From assembly GCA_030016635.1 (NCBI GenBank), contig JASEJQ010000006.1, forward strand, positions 1 to 64,000: a stretch of 64,000 bases of DNA. The letters are read 5' to 3'. Position numbers and translations under genes: made by a program. The DNA comes from Thermoanaerobacteraceae bacterium. GTDB lineage: Bacteria > Bacillota > Thermoanaerobacteria > Thermoanaerobacterales > UBA4877. The notes beneath the pieces are model-generated. The model did not search any database, was not told the DNA's origin, and was given only the letters and a program-made list of their open reading frames with translations. Positions 50,279 through 59,014 of this stretch are shown in pieces (the first letter of the stretch is position 1; each line of letters opens with the position of its first letter).

Positions 50279-51765
50279 AAAGGCAAAGATATTTAGCACT
50301 CCTATTAGTATTCATACTCATCATAGCACTGGTATCTGCTGGATGCACCCCTGCCAGGAAGACAGACTGGAAGAGCCAGGTGATATATTTTGTCATGACA
50401 GACAGGTTCTACGACGGTGACAGGGCCAATGATATAGACATAAACCCGGCTGACCCCAAGGCATACCACGGGGGAGACCTGCAGGGGCTTACTGATAAAC
50501 TGGACTATATAAAAGGCTTGGGGGCGACGGCCATATGGATAACCCCTGTGGTGGACAATGAGGAGGGAGGCTATCACGGCTACTGGGCCTATGACTTCAG
50601 GAGGGTTGACGAACACCTGGGTGATATGGCAAAGCTGAAGGAACTGGTAGATAAGGCACACCAGAAGGACATCAAAGTCATAGTTGACATGGTCTTTAAC
50701 CACACGGGCTATAGGAGTCCATGGCTCAATGACCCTGCTAAGGCAGGCTGGTTTCACGAGAAAATGGATATAGTAAACTACAATAACCAGGAAGAGGTAG
50801 AAAACGGGTGGCTTGCCGGGCTACCCGACCTCAATCAGGATAACCCGGATGTGGAGAAGTATCTCATTGATACCGCCATGTGGTGGATAGACAATACCGG
50901 CATAGATGGCTTTCGTCTGGATACGGTAAGGCATGTGCCCAGGGCATTCTGGGAAAAGCTCTCTCAGACAATCAAGGAGAAATATCCTGACTTTTTCCTC
51001 CTGGGTGAGGTATGGAGCAGTGACCCTGTATACCTTTCATCCTATCAGGATGCAGGGATAGACAGTATCACTAACTACCCGATGTATTATGCCATAAATG
51101 ATGTTTTTGCCCACGGCTGCTCGCCGGATGAACTCCACAACGTTATGGAGTTTGAGGACAGCGTCTTTAAGGACACCAATATTCTGGGCAACTTCATAGA
51201 TAACCACGATGTCCCGAGGTTTATAAACCAGGCGGGAGAAAATAGCATGGAAAAACTCAAGATGGCACTGACGTACCTCATGACCACTAAGGGCATACCC
51301 ATCATATACTATGGGACAGAGGCCAGCATGGATGGAGGATCTGACCCGGATAACCGTCGGGATATGATGTGGGATGGTGAGCCGGTTTTAGCCGGGTATA
51401 TAAATGGCCTGTCGGATATCAGGAGCAGCAGCGACGCCTTTGTTTATGGGGACTATATACCCATTGAGGATAGTGACATCGTCGGGTTTATAAGGAAGTA
51501 TGAGGATAAATATGCCCGTCGCAGGCAGCCGATGCAGTTGTTACAGTTCCTGTTTATAAGGAAGTATGAGGATAAATATGCCCTTGTATTTATAAATAAT
51601 ACTGATAAAATGATAAATAAGACTCTCGTCCTGCCGGAGGATGCAGGTATAAGAGATGGGGTCACCTTAAAGGATAAACTCTCTGCTGCCCCTGATATAA
51701 GGGTGGAGGGGACGAAGGTGGAGGTAAGGCTGGGTGCCTATCAACCGGCAATATATATGCCATGA
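50272..51765 (+). CDS. Secreted GH13 alpha-amylase lipoprotein with internal duplication
   Basis: A 497-residue lipoprotein amylase: MLKRQRYLALLLVFILI and lipobox VSAGCTP, then a TIM barrel with DMVFNHTGYRSPW, DGFRLDTVRHVPRAFW (nucleophile), FLLGEVWSSDP (acid/base) and FIDNHDVPRF. It would cut starch outside the cell to dextrins for the MalE-type transporter. In the C-terminal domain the segment FIRKYEDKYA occurs twice, separated by RRRQPMQLLQFL, from a 66-bp in-frame duplication of recent origin (repeat DNA is exact). Whether the enzyme tolerates the extra 22 residues is not known. Confidence 0.9.
   Translation: MLKRQRYLALLLVFILIIALVSAGCTPARKTDWKSQVIYFVMTDRFYDGDRANDIDINPADPKAYHGGDLQGLTDKLDYIKGLGATAIWITPVVDNEEGGYHGYWAYDFRRVDEHLGDMAKLKELVDKAHQKDIKVIVDMVFNHTGYRSPWLNDPAKAGWFHEKMDIVNYNNQEEVENGWLAGLPDLNQDNPDVEKYLIDTAMWWIDNTGIDGFRLDTVRHVPRAFWEKLSQTIKEKYPDFFLLGEVWSSDPVYLSSYQDAGIDSITNYPMYYAINDVFAHGCSPDELHNVMEFEDSVFKDTNILGNFIDNHDVPRFINQAGENSMEKLKMALTYLMTTKGIPIIYYGTEASMDGGSDPDNRRDMMWDGEPVLAGYINGLSDIRSSSDAFVYGDYIPIEDSDIVGFIRKYEDKYARRRQPMQLLQFLFIRKYEDKYALVFINNTDKMINKTLVLPEDAGIRDGVTLKDKLSAAPDIRVEGTKVEVRLGAYQPAIYMP
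51486..51583 (+). repeat. Exact 32-bp direct repeat inside the amylase gene
   Basis: The 32-bp block at 51486-51517 is repeated without change at 51552-51583; the period is 66 bp (22 codons). The 34 bp between them are not part of the repeat. Confidence 0.9.
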
Positions 51766-51940
51766 TTTAGGTGTGAGAAGATGTTTTACGAATTCAAGAG
51801 TATCATAGGCTCGCTTTAAGGTTGCATTTGATGTTGCATATCATTCTCGACATGGTTCCCATAGTGGCATCACTTTGAATATATCTGTAGTTAGAATATA
51901 GTGACAAGGAATTTGCATGCACGTATGTGAGGTGTTTAAG

Positions 51941-52981
51941 ATGGCGGTAACCATAAAGGATGTGGCGGCACGGGCAGGGGTAAACCCCTCTACGGTATCC
52001 AGGGTGCTGGCCGAGAGCCCGCTGATAAGCGAGGAGACAAAGGAAAAGGTAAGGATGGCTATAAAGGAGCTGGGCTACCACCCCAATGCCATTGCACGCA
52101 GTTTAGCCATGAGCTCCAGCCGTACTATTGGCCTTGTCATATCCAGGCCAACAGAGCAGGCCTTTGCCAACCCATTTTTTCCAGAGGTCATAAGGGGCAT
52201 AGGCACTGTCCTGGAAAGGGAGGGCTACCACCTCATGCTGGAGATGGCCTCTGATGCAGAGTCGGAGGGAAGGACAACCCTCCAGATGTTAAAGAGTAGG
52301 AGGGTTGATGGGGTCATACTCACCAGTTCCAGGATTGGAGATAGCCTGATTTCAAGGCTCATAGGGGATGACCTGCCCTTTGTCCTCATAGGCAGGCCCA
52401 TTGGCAAGGAATACCAGGAGGTAGATCCCGTCCTCTGGGTGGACAATGACAATGTGCAGGTGGGATATGTAGCGACAGAGCACCTCATATTGAATGGAAG
52501 AAAGGACATTGCCATGGTAGACGGCCCCAAGGACCTGGTGGTTTCCTACGACAGGCTTTGCGGGTACAGGAAGGCCATGCATAGGTACGGCAGGGAAATA
52601 AGGGAAGAGTTTCTGATTAATGTCCCCTTTACAGAGGAGGGCGGGATTCAGGCGGCAGAGCATTTTATTAAGTCCGGTAGGATGCCCAATGCCATATTTG
52701 CGGCTGACGACAGCATCGCCTTAGGAGCTATAATGAGGCTTAAAGAACAGGGCATAACAGTACCCGACGATGTGGCTGTGGTTGGTGTAAACGACAGCCC
52801 CATAGGCAGGGTGGCCAGGCCGTCCCTCACCACAATGAGTGTTGAGATATTCGATATGGGTGTACGGGCGGCAGAAATGCTCATAGAGAGGATAAATGAC
52901 AGGGATACACCCTCCTACCATGTAGTCTTCCCTTCGGAGCTTATAGTGAGGGAGTCCAGTACGGCTTTAAAGGCAGAATAG
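51941..52981 (+). CDS. LacI family transcriptional regulator (maltose-type)
   Basis: 346 residues. The helix-turn-helix is MAVTIKDVAARAGVNPSTVS with RVLAESPLISEETKEKV after it, then a periplasmic-binding-like sensor (60-346) with IGLVISRPTEQAFANPFFPE and FAADDSIALGAIMRLKEQGI. ATG 51941 follows GTGAGGTG. It lies inside the maltodextrin block, so it probably represses these genes by binding the CG-centred dyads before the MalE-type gene. It carries one motif copy (52813, Ala-Arg-Pro). Confidence 0.9.
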   Translation: MAVTIKDVAARAGVNPSTVSRVLAESPLISEETKEKVRMAIKELGYHPNAIARSLAMSSSRTIGLVISRPTEQAFANPFFPEVIRGIGTVLEREGYHLMLEMASDAESEGRTTLQMLKSRRVDGVILTSSRIGDSLISRLIGDDLPFVLIGRPIGKEYQEVDPVLWVDNDNVQVGYVATEHLILNGRKDIAMVDGPKDLVVSYDRLCGYRKAMHRYGREIREEFLINVPFTEEGGIQAAEHFIKSGRMPNAIFAADDSIALGAIMRLKEQGITVPDDVAVVGVNDSPIGRVARPSLTTMSVEIFDMGVRAAEMLIERINDRDTPSYHVVFPSELIVRESSTALKAE

Positions 52982-52998
52982 TTGAGGAGGTTTGTTTA

Positions 52999-55278
52999 AT
53001 GCTTGGGAAGATTATCTCATATGATTGGACTGATAACAGTGTGGTACTTAATGGAAAAGGCTTTAATATCTATATTGACGTTTTGAGCAATAATATAGTA
53101 AATATTGCTGCCTCAAGGGGAGAGAGGCCGGCCCCCAGCCAGGCAGTGGTGATGAAAAGACAGAATGTCGAACTTCAGGTTGAGGAGAGTGATGGGTACA
53201 TCGACATCTCTACAGCCTCATTCAGGCTCAGGGTGTCCATAGAGGACAGCATTATGGAGATAGATGACGGCGATGGGTTTTTACTCAAGGACATTGAGCT
53301 AAACCTGAGTGATGACGATAGGTCATGCACTATAGATGTGAGGGAAGGGGAGCACTTCTATGGCCTGGGTGAAAAGACAGGCTTTCTGGATAAGAAGGGT
53401 TACAGGTACACAATGTGGAATACAGACTGCTATGACACCCATACCGAGGGCACGGATACCCTCTATGAGAGCTATCCCTTCTATATAGGGTTTAATCAGG
53501 AGGGCAGCTATGGCATATATTTCGACAACACATTCAGGACATACTTTGACATGGGTAAGAGCGACCCTGAGAGGGTAAGGTTTGGGGCAGAGCATGGCCC
53601 TATGGGTTTTTTCTTCATATATGGACGGGATATAAAGGACGTGGTAAAGGGCTACACAGAAGTGACAGGCAGGATGGATATGCCGCCGCTCTGGGCACTG
53701 GGCTACCAGCAGAGTAAATACAGCTATTACCCGCAGGATAGGGTTGTGGAGCTGGCGAAGTCATTCAGAGAGAAGGATATACCGGCCGATGTCATTTATC
53801 TGGATATTCACTACATGGATGGGTTCAGGGTATTTACCTTTGACAAGGAGAGGTTCCCCGATCCCAAAGCTATGATAGACGAGCTCGAGGAAATGGGCTT
53901 TAAGGTGGTCACCATCATAGACCCCGGGCTCAAGGCAGACGGATCTTACAGTGTATTTGCCGAAGGGATTAAAAACCACTATTTTGTGACTGACAAAGAT
54001 GGCCTTCCCTTTACCGGCAAGGTATGGCCTGGCCTCACCTGCCTGCCCGACTTTTCCAGGGACGATGTGAAGAGGTGGTGGGGTGACAACCATAAGGAGT
54101 TTATCGAAATAGGCATAGCGGGCATATGGAACGACATGAACGAGCCCGCAGTAATGGACACACCCACCAAGACCATGCCCGAGGATATGGTACACCAGAA
54201 TAATGGTAAACCCATCAGGCATGAGGAGTTTCACAACGTATATGCCCTCAACATGGCCATGGCCACAAAGGATGCCCTCTTGAGGTTCAGACCCAATGAG
54301 AGGACCTTCATCCTCACCAGGGCGGCCTTCTCAGGCATACAGAGGTATGCGGCCGTATGGACAGGGGACAACAGGAGCTACTGGGAACATCTGAAGATGT
54401 CCATGCCCATGCTTTTAAATATAGGTCTTTCGGGTGAGCCCTTCTGTGGTGCCGATATAGGCGGCTTTACTGACGACTGTAGCGAAGAGCTGCTTATAAG
54501 ATGGACACAGGTTGGTGTATTTTATCCCTTCTGCAGAAACCACAATGGCTTAGAGTCTAAGGACCAGGAACCGTGGGCCTTTGGCAGGAGGGCCGAGGAT
54601 ATAACCAGAGAGTTCATAAAGCTGCGATACAGACTTCTGCCATACATGTATAACCTGTTCTATGAGGCTAACACCACCGGCATACCGGTCATGAGGCCGC
54701 TTATAATGGAATATCCTGGCGACGAAATGTGTGCTGAGGTATTTGATGAATTCATGCTGGGTGAGAGCATACTGGTTGCACCAGTCTACGAACCCGGTAA
54801 GAGGGTCAAGGACGTCTACCTTCCGAAAGGCAGGTGGATTGCCTGGTGGACAGGAGAGGAGTATCAGGGAGGCAGGTACTACCTTGTAGATGCCCCGCTG
54901 GATAGGATGCCTATCTTTATAAAGGCTGGGGCGGTCCTCCCGATGGCCAGGCCTATGAAAAGTACATCAGACGGCATGGTTACGGAGTTTCATATCTTCC
55001 CCGGCACTATGTCGGGCGAATATGTTTACTACGAGGACGACTGCCGTACATTAAACTACATGAATGGAGAGTATAACCTCTACAGGATAAGCTACAGCAA
55101 AGGTGCAGAGGCTGCTGACATAAAGGTAGAAAAGCTATATTATGGGTATAGCGAAGGCCAGAGGCAGTTCCAGGTTGTATTAAGAGGAGAAAAGAATATC
55201 GAAAAGGTCCGGGTAAACGGCCAGGCCGCTGAGCCGGTTGCCAGAGACGGAGATGTAATAGTAGATATGACAGTATAG
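52999..55278 (+). CDS. GH31 alpha-glucosidase
   Basis: A 759-residue glycoside hydrolase family 31 enzyme. The N-terminal beta domain includes EHFYGLGEKTGFLDKKG, the barrel has the nucleophile Asp in GIWNDMNEPAVMD and the acid/base region AAVWTGDNRSYWEHL. Other family marks are DVIYLDIHYMDGFRVFTFD and PFCRNHNGLESKDQEPW. No signal peptide, so it would release glucose from short dextrins in the cytoplasm. GGAGG before the ATG; 17 bp after the LacI gene. Three motif copies (54026, 54945, 55219), each in a different reading frame. Confidence 0.92.
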   Translation: MLGKIISYDWTDNSVVLNGKGFNIYIDVLSNNIVNIAASRGERPAPSQAVVMKRQNVELQVEESDGYIDISTASFRLRVSIEDSIMEIDDGDGFLLKDIELNLSDDDRSCTIDVREGEHFYGLGEKTGFLDKKGYRYTMWNTDCYDTHTEGTDTLYESYPFYIGFNQEGSYGIYFDNTFRTYFDMGKSDPERVRFGAEHGPMGFFFIYGRDIKDVVKGYTEVTGRMDMPPLWALGYQQSKYSYYPQDRVVELAKSFREKDIPADVIYLDIHYMDGFRVFTFDKERFPDPKAMIDELEEMGFKVVTIIDPGLKADGSYSVFAEGIKNHYFVTDKDGLPFTGKVWPGLTCLPDFSRDDVKRWWGDNHKEFIEIGIAGIWNDMNEPAVMDTPTKTMPEDMVHQNNGKPIRHEEFHNVYALNMAMATKDALLRFRPNERTFILTRAAFSGIQRYAAVWTGDNRSYWEHLKMSMPMLLNIGLSGEPFCGADIGGFTDDCSEELLIRWTQVGVFYPFCRNHNGLESKDQEPWAFGRRAEDITREFIKLRYRLLPYMYNLFYEANTTGIPVMRPLIMEYPGDEMCAEVFDEFMLGESILVAPVYEPGKRVKDVYLPKGRWIAWWTGEEYQGGRYYLVDAPLDRMPIFIKAGAVLPMARPMKSTSDGMVTEFHIFPGTMSGEYVYYEDDCRTLNYMNGEYNLYRISYSKGAEAADIKVEKLYYGYSEGQRQFQVVLRGEKNIEKVRVNGQAAEPVARDGDVIVDMTV

Positions 55279-55281
55279 CTT

Positions 55282-55302
55282 TAGCGCTCCAGATGGGGCG
55301 CT
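55282..55302. repeat. 21-bp hairpin repeat, copy 1
   Basis: TAGCGCTCCAGATGGGGCGC plus T, with AGCGCTCC pairing GGGGCGCT around an AGAT loop, then TTAATTTTTT. It serves as terminator of the GH31 gene and is identical to 57835-57855. Confidence 0.8.
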
Positions 55303-55324
55303 TAATTTTTTGGTTTATATTAAA

Positions 55325-56269
55325 TCATTTCCTAAATACAAATAAGGCTTTATAGTTTGTGACAAGTATTTCATTTATAGAACCTCTGCGGCTGCTATTG
55401 GAATTTATCATACGTTTGGCCTGTATTCGGTGGATATAATAGTTTCTGTAAAGTTCATCAAAGAATTCGTCATTTGGGTTTTCGTTTTTGGGGTCGGAGT
55501 TGCTGAGCATAATCTTAGCGCCTCTTTCATCAAGTCTTTCAAAAAATTCTGCAAGTGCTATTTGTTCTCGATCATCAAAATCAGATTTATTATATGATGT
55601 AAAGTTTGATGTATCATTAAGAGGCCTGTAGGGTGGGTCAAGGTAGACAAAAGTATTGTTTTCGACGTATTTTATACTTTCCCTGTAATCAGCCTCGAAG
55701 ATTTTAACTCTTTGCAGCAAAGCATGGGCTGCATACAAATTATCCTCATCGCATATCGTGGGTTTTTTATAACGTCCTGCTGGTACGTTGAAAAGTCCCT
55801 GCTGGTTTACCCTGTATAGCCCGTTGTAGCATGTTCTGTTTAGAAAGATGAATAATGCTGCCTTTTCGATGTCTGGCCTGGCCTCATCTATTGGGGTCAA
55901 GTTATAAACAGACCTTATCCTATAATACATTTTTTCACGTTCTTCAAAGGTGCTTTTTAAATATTCTGCCTCGAGCATTTTGAGTTTATATATCAGCTCG
56001 TCAACACAATATTTGACAGCATTGTATGAATTTATAAGGTCCTTATTTATATCAAATATGTATGCTTCTTCTATGTTGTATTTTTGCATAATATCAAATA
56101 AAACGGCACCACTGCCGACAAATGGTTCTACATATCTCTTAACATTTCCGTTGACTAACTCTTCTGGATAAAATTTCAGAAATGTAGTAAGCAGCTGACT
56201 CTTCCCACCAGCCCATTTTACGAAAGGCCTGGCCGGTATATCAGTTCTTAAATTCACTATAGCTTCCAT
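55325..56269 (-). CDS. DNA adenine methylase, D12 class (Dam-like)
   Basis: A 314-residue N6-adenine methyltransferase of the DpnM/Dam type. The SAM motif is PFVKWAGGKSQLLTTFLKF near residue 16, motif VEPFVGSGAVLFDIMQKY, the catalytic FVYLDPPYRPLNDTSNFTSY, and the C-terminal SSRRGSINEILVTNY. It probably methylates GATC or a similar site. It sits convergent to the GH31 gene and divergent from a BREX relic; no restriction enzyme gene is adjacent, so it may be a solitary methylase. A deleted paralog is at 4159-4388. Two motif copies (55875, 56226). Confidence 0.92.
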   Translation of the reverse strand: MEAIVNLRTDIPARPFVKWAGGKSQLLTTFLKFYPEELVNGNVKRYVEPFVGSGAVLFDIMQKYNIEEAYIFDINKDLINSYNAVKYCVDELIYKLKMLEAEYLKSTFEEREKMYYRIRSVYNLTPIDEARPDIEKAALFIFLNRTCYNGLYRVNQQGLFNVPAGRYKKPTICDEDNLYAAHALLQRVKIFEADYRESIKYVENNTFVYLDPPYRPLNDTSNFTSYNKSDFDDREQIALAEFFERLDERGAKIMLSNSDPKNENPNDEFFDELYRNYYIHRIQAKRMINSNSSRRGSINEILVTNYKALFVFRK

Positions 56270-56363
56270 TGGTGCATACCCCCATATGTCCCTTAATTAT
56301 TTTTATTATACCATAATTTCAGAAATGAGCGGGGTATTATATACTGTAACCTGTGATGATAGT

Positions 56364-56386
56364 GCGCCTTACTGGAGGGCGCTCAA
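56364..56386. repeat. Divergent third copy of the GGGCGCTCAA hairpin
   Basis: GTGCGCCTTACTGGAGGGCG followed by CTCAA. Right arm GGGCGCTCAA matches the 57835-57855 copy and its flank, while the left arm and loop differ; GCGCC pairs with GGGCGC. Confidence 0.45.
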
Positions 56387-56540
56387 TTTATTTATTATCA
56401 ACAACGTGTCACATCCTTTTAAAAAAATGGAGGAATTTTATATAATTTGTAGAAATATTAAACTAATAATCACGTCTTTTGATGGATACATGACACACCG
56501 TGACAGAATGGTGGTTTAAAATATAAGGGGATGGTTTGAT

Positions 56541-57020
56541 TTGGATATTGAAGAAGAAATAATGGAGTTACTGGATGATCGGGATAACTCGTATTATCGC
56601 TTGATAATCATTGTAGGCGCAGGCGGCTCTGGAAAGACGGATATTTTAAAATCCATTGCTGACCAGTGTGGGACATATGTCAACCTGGGCCTGGCCCTAT
56701 CCGAGAAGCTCCTGGAGTATCCTATAGAGGAGAGGGCATATAAGGCCACAGACTGTCTCAGGGAGATATTAAACAGCATAGAGAAGGAACCGCTCCTGAT
56801 AGATAATATTGAGCTGCTCTTTGCCCCACACCTCAAGTTAAATCCCTTGAGCCTTTTGAAGCATGAGAGCAGATACAGAAAGATTGTTGCGGCCTGGCCT
56901 GGCCGATTTGAAAACGACAAACTCATATATGCCGAGTACGGCCATCCGGAATACAGGACATACGGCAAGAATGGCATTGAGGTACCCATATTAGACTTAG
57001 AGAGGAGACAAATCCAATGA
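56541..57020 (+). CDS. brxF: BREX-3 P-loop protein BrxF
   Basis: A 159-residue P-loop ATPase: Walker A VGAGGSGKTDILKSIAD, Walker B-like PLLIDNIELLFAP, and the C-terminal VAAWPGRFENDKLIYAEYGH and PEYRTYGKNGIEVPIL. These match the BrxF family of type 3 BREX phage-exclusion systems. The start is TTG after AAGGGGATGG. Its stop overlaps the start of a truncated BrxC-like frame by 4 bp, the normal brxF-brxC arrangement, but the rest of the system is lost. Three motif copies occur within this short gene (56688, and the overlapping 56891 and 56896). Confidence 0.85.
   Translation: MDIEEEIMELLDDRDNSYYRLIIIVGAGGSGKTDILKSIADQCGTYVNLGLALSEKLLEYPIEERAYKATDCLREILNSIEKEPLLIDNIELLFAPHLKLNPLSLLKHESRYRKIVAAWPGRFENDKLIYAEYGHPEYRTYGKNGIEVPILDLERRQIQ
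56891..56904. repeat. Overlapping tandem pair of GGCCTGGCC
   Basis: Two copies of GGCCTGGCC in the same orientation overlap by four bases, giving GGCCTGGCCTGGCC and encoding Ala-Trp-Pro-Gly-Arg in BrxF. Confidence 0.9.
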
Positions 57021-57118
57021 AATACAGCGAACTCATCCATTTTGAACCCATAGAGACGGTAACCCAATTAAAGAGCGCCGATGACTATAGAGTTAAGCAG
57101 AATTTTTCCGCTTCTTGA
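57017..57118 (+). pseudogene. Truncated BrxC N-terminus (BREX ATPase)
   Basis: ATG 57017 overlaps the brxF stop and reads MKYSELIHFEPIETVTQLKS then ADD, the start expected of BREX BrxC ATPases (over 1,100 residues). After ADDY the frame turns into unrelated residues and stops at 57118. A large deletion has removed the P-loop and everything after. Confidence 0.6.
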
Positions 57119-57329
57119 CAGTAGAGTTATAAGATCGTTAAATCCCTCTCTATTAACGTTGCTTTATGATGTGTATTCCAGATATAACGGGAAAAAGATG
57201 ACCGCAGACGAAACATTGGACTTTATTATCTCTGAGGTATTTAACCTGAGCATAGATAAGATAAAGGGTGTTGAGGATTTGATTTCTGCTTTGCTTAACC
57301 TTATGGGTAAATGTGCCAGAATCCCATAG
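57081..57329 (+). pseudogene. Fragment resembling a PglZ-type BREX protein
   Basis: An 82-residue frame reads IFPLLDSRVIRSLNPSLLTL, then LYDVYSRYNGKKMTADETLD and FIISEVFNLSIDKIKGVEDL. From memory this resembles the N-terminal third of type 3 BREX PglZ proteins (pattern of DFVLRHVF-like segments). There is no ribosome site and it stops at a second junction (GKCARIP). The gene order expected in a type 3 system is brxF-brxC-pglXI-brxHII-pglZ-brxA, so a PglZ remnant would fit here. Identity is tentative. Confidence 0.35.
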
Positions 57330-57837
57330 ATTTATTCGTGATAAGGGGATTGAGCTCTATAATGTATCTGATATTGAAAAGAAAGTAATATTACATTGGA
57401 GCGCTTTAATGATGGCTTATCCAATTTTTACTGATATTGCGTCTATAGCAGGCAGATTTTTATACCTGCATGAAGCATTTCAAGTTTCATCCGTCACTAA
57501 AAGAATATATGAACTGTGGGGGGAAAGAGATACAGTAAAATATGCCACAGAAAAGATTATTTCAACAATGTCTGATATGGGAGTAATATCCCATGGTGAA
57601 AAACCTGGCGAGTATAAAAGAGGGAGGCGCATTGTAGTTAATGACCCAGAGTATAAGCTGTTTCTCGTCAATTCCTTTATGCTTGCCACTAATAAAAAGA
57701 CGCTCCAATATGACACGATAGAAGACCAGTACCCGCTTTTCCCATTTAAAATAGACCTTGCAGTACATGAGGTAAACGAATCAGAAACGGTGAGCCTAAA
57801 CAGGTTTGACAATCAGACATTTGTTGTAATGAAGTAG
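57313..57837 (+). pseudogene. BrxA-like (DUF1819) C-terminal portion
   Basis: 174 residues in a new frame, including LHWSALMMAYPIFTDIASIA, GRFLYLHEAFQVSSVTKRIY and ELWGERDTVKYATEKIISTM, the winged-helix pattern expected of BrxA-type proteins. It is the last gene of type 3 BREX operons, consistent with its place. It may be N-terminally truncated by the junction near 57310, and its ATG has no ribosome site. A 21-bp hairpin overlaps its stop codon. Confidence 0.45.
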
Positions 57838-57855
57838 CGCTCCAGATGGGGCGCT
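57835..57855. repeat. 21-bp hairpin repeat, copy 2
   Basis: Identical over 21 bp to 55282-55302; here it overlaps the stop codon of the BrxA-like frame. The two copies bracket the Dam/BREX block of about 2.5 kb. Confidence 0.8.
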
Positions 57856-57980
57856 CAAATTATTTCTAAAAAAATTTTTATAAAAAAGAAGGATTTTTAA
57901 ATTGGATGTAGAATATATATAACATAAACATAGAAAAGGTTTACTATAGAATTTCATAATGGCAGCATAAGAGGTGCTAA

Positions 57981-58991
57981 ATGGATAAGGTTACTATAAA
58001 AGAGGTTGCAAAAAAGGCAAACGTTTCAATAGCCACTGTTTCAAGGGTATTGAACAATAATTATCCTGTAAGCGAGGATGTAAGGCTTAAGGTATTAGAG
58101 GCGATAAGTGAACTAAATTATCAGCCCAATGGAGTGGCCAGGAGTTTAAAGAGTAAAAGGACGCATATGATAGGCATTGTTGTCGCTGATATAACAAACC
58201 CATACTTTATGCAGATTGCCAAGGGCGTTGAAAGTGTCGTAAGCAGTAAAGGATATAACCTCATATTTTGCAGTACAAATGAAAACCCAACGAAGGAACT
58301 AAAACTCTTAAGACTCCTAAATGAAAAGAGAGTTGATGCCATAGTTCTTGCCACGTGTGATAAAGACGGTTCCTATATTAAACAACTGATAGAACATGGT
58401 ACCCCGGTGATAATGGTGGATAGAAAGATACATGGGCTTAACGCAGATACAATCGTTGAAGACAACTTTAATGCTGCATATAACATAACCAATTACTTAA
58501 TAAATAAGGGGCATAAAAAGATATCTGTAGTAAACGGTTTACTAAGCATAAGCACCGGCAAGGAGAGGTTTGAAGGATTTAAAAAAGCGTTGGAAGACAA
58601 TGGCATACTGCTTATTGAGAAGTACGTTTTAAAGGGCAACTTTAACAGAGAAGATGCTTATAACGCAGTCAAGAATATGATTAAAGAACAAAGAGAAGAC
58701 CTGCCAACAGCTATTTTTGCAGCAAATAACCTCATGGCAGAGGGTGCAATGATAGCAATATATGAACAGGGTTTAAGAATACCAGAAGATATATCTATTG
58801 TCTCATTTGGTGATTTAAGTGTGCCGCAGCTGATAAAGCCCAAACTCACGCTAATCTCTCAAAATGCCTATGTCATAGGACAAAAGGCGGGAGAAATAGC
58901 ATTAGAAAAGATCAATGGTGAGAAAGATAACTATAGGGAGTATGTAATGGTTCCTGATTTACGTGTTGGGGAGTCTGTAAAGCAAGTATAG
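57981..58991 (+). CDS. LacI family transcriptional regulator
   Basis: 336 residues: helix-turn-helix VTIKEVAKKANVSIATVSRV, hinge NYQPNGVARSLKSKRT, and sensor domain with IGIVVADITNPYFMQIAKGV and FAANNLMAEGAMIAIYEQGL. It lies directly before the lyase/TTT cluster, where a matching CG-centred dyad is seen, so it should regulate that cluster in response to a sugar acid or similar ligand. Composition is visibly more AT-rich than the maltodextrin genes. Confidence 0.9.
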   Translation: MDKVTIKEVAKKANVSIATVSRVLNNNYPVSEDVRLKVLEAISELNYQPNGVARSLKSKRTHMIGIVVADITNPYFMQIAKGVESVVSSKGYNLIFCSTNENPTKELKLLRLLNEKRVDAIVLATCDKDGSYIKQLIEHGTPVIMVDRKIHGLNADTIVEDNFNAAYNITNYLINKGHKKISVVNGLLSISTGKERFEGFKKALEDNGILLIEKYVLKGNFNREDAYNAVKNMIKEQREDLPTAIFAANNLMAEGAMIAIYEQGLRIPEDISIVSFGDLSVPQLIKPKLTLISQNAYVIGQKAGEIALEKINGEKDNYREYVMVPDLRVGESVKQV

Positions 58992-59014
58992 GAAGGAATT
59001 GTAATTTATATATT

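Noticed and set aside
2993-56904. GGCCAGGCC as a Chi or KOPS-type oriented motif
   Set aside because: Copies are evenly split between strands with no orientation trend along the window.
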